Translations under genes and position numbers: made by a program
Shown: piece by piece, positions 13,371-13,605 of the stretch
Layout of the letters: each line of letters starts with the position of its first letter
How positions within the stretch are numbered: position 1 is the first letter of the stretch
Notes under the pieces: generated by a model
The model's input: the letters and a program-made list of their open reading frames with translations, nothing else
What the model was told of the DNA's origin: nothing
Database searches by the model: none
Assembly (NCBI GenBank): GCA_026388915.1
Contig: JAPLIW010000442.1
Coordinates: 1 to 13,605, forward strand
From: Deltaproteobacteria bacterium
Lineage (GTDB): Bacteria; Desulfobacterota; SM23-61
Reading direction: 5' to 3'
Length of the DNA: 13,605 nt

Positions 13371-13605
13371 ACTCCCCCCACCGTTCTCCGGGCAGGAGAG
13401 GATAGGAGGGGAGATTTGATCCTCCCTAAAAAAGGGAACTTTGCAAGAACGGAAAAGGGGCAGGCAAGCTGAGCCCGAAGCAGGCCATGGCCCCCGAGGA
13501 AGGTAATTTCTAGGGATTTTCATTTGAGGCCCCCCTCCGGGGAGAAGAGGTCGATCCTGCAAGCATGGATTCATCTGCCGAAATCATTCGCGGACCGGAA
13601 GTCAA

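Noticed and set aside
13397..13432. GAGGAT/ATCCTC hairpin after cheW as a terminator
   Set aside because: The stem is short with a long loop and is followed by A's, not T's, on the coding strand.
13565..13605. Possible start of a next gene (MDSSAEIIRGPEV) at the right edge
   Set aside because: Only 13 codons, with no well-spaced ribosome-binding site; it cannot be supported from this window.

Overview
The window looks like chromosomal DNA of a fairly GC-rich Gram-negative bacterium. A member of the former Deltaproteobacteria (Desulfobacterota) or a related metagenomic lineage fits best. This rests on the protein styles (CheA with GspE/MshE-type repeats, a membrane chemoreceptor with an extracytoplasmic CZB domain, multiple excisionase-like HTH proteins) and on the reiterated 'GCGGAATTCGGAATG' and 'AGTGCCTAAAGT' intergenic repeats. 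It is an inference; no rRNA or other phylogenetic marker is present.

Left part (1-3830), housekeeping genes. A partial MFS transporter runs off the left edge on the minus strand. It is divergent from an RNase Z-like metallo-beta-lactamase-fold protein on the plus strand. That gene converges on a small secreted DUF2147 protein (minus strand). About 500 bp of repeat-rich intergenic DNA follows, then an acetylornithine aminotransferase-like class III transaminase with its own sigma70-like promoter and a clear intrinsic terminator.

Middle part (3840-6060), signalling. An orphan PAS-histidine kinase-receiver hybrid protein has a good sigma70-like promoter and a leader with a perfect 10-bp inverted repeat. 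A 60-residue hypothetical protein follows.

Gene-poor region (6060-6990). About 930 bp without a convincing gene but with much structure: a compound hairpin (6126-6178); a ~330-bp element whose two ends are long inverted repeats, perfect over 22 bp (6293-6619); short GATTAAA-type direct repeats next to a sigma28-like promoter candidate (6695-6744); and a nested stem-loop leader (6850-6921) just before the next operon.

Right part (6991-13370), a chemosensory cluster, all on the plus strand: HTH protein 1, YcgR-like PilZ protein, CheA, chemoreceptor, HTH protein 2, a broken fragment carrying a chemoreceptor-type C-terminal tail, HTH protein 3, CheW. CheA has an extra N-terminal helical region and, where a P2 domain might be expected, two GspE/MshE-N-like repeats. 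With the PilZ protein next door this suggests c-di-GMP input into the array. The three small HTH proteins are close paralogues with unlike C-terminal tails. cheY, cheR and cheB are not in the window and may lie beyond the right edge. The last ~235 bp hold no gene that can be supported. The HTH/PilZ/CheA/receptor/HTH/HTH/CheW arrangement and the inverted-repeat element are the two most unusual things here.
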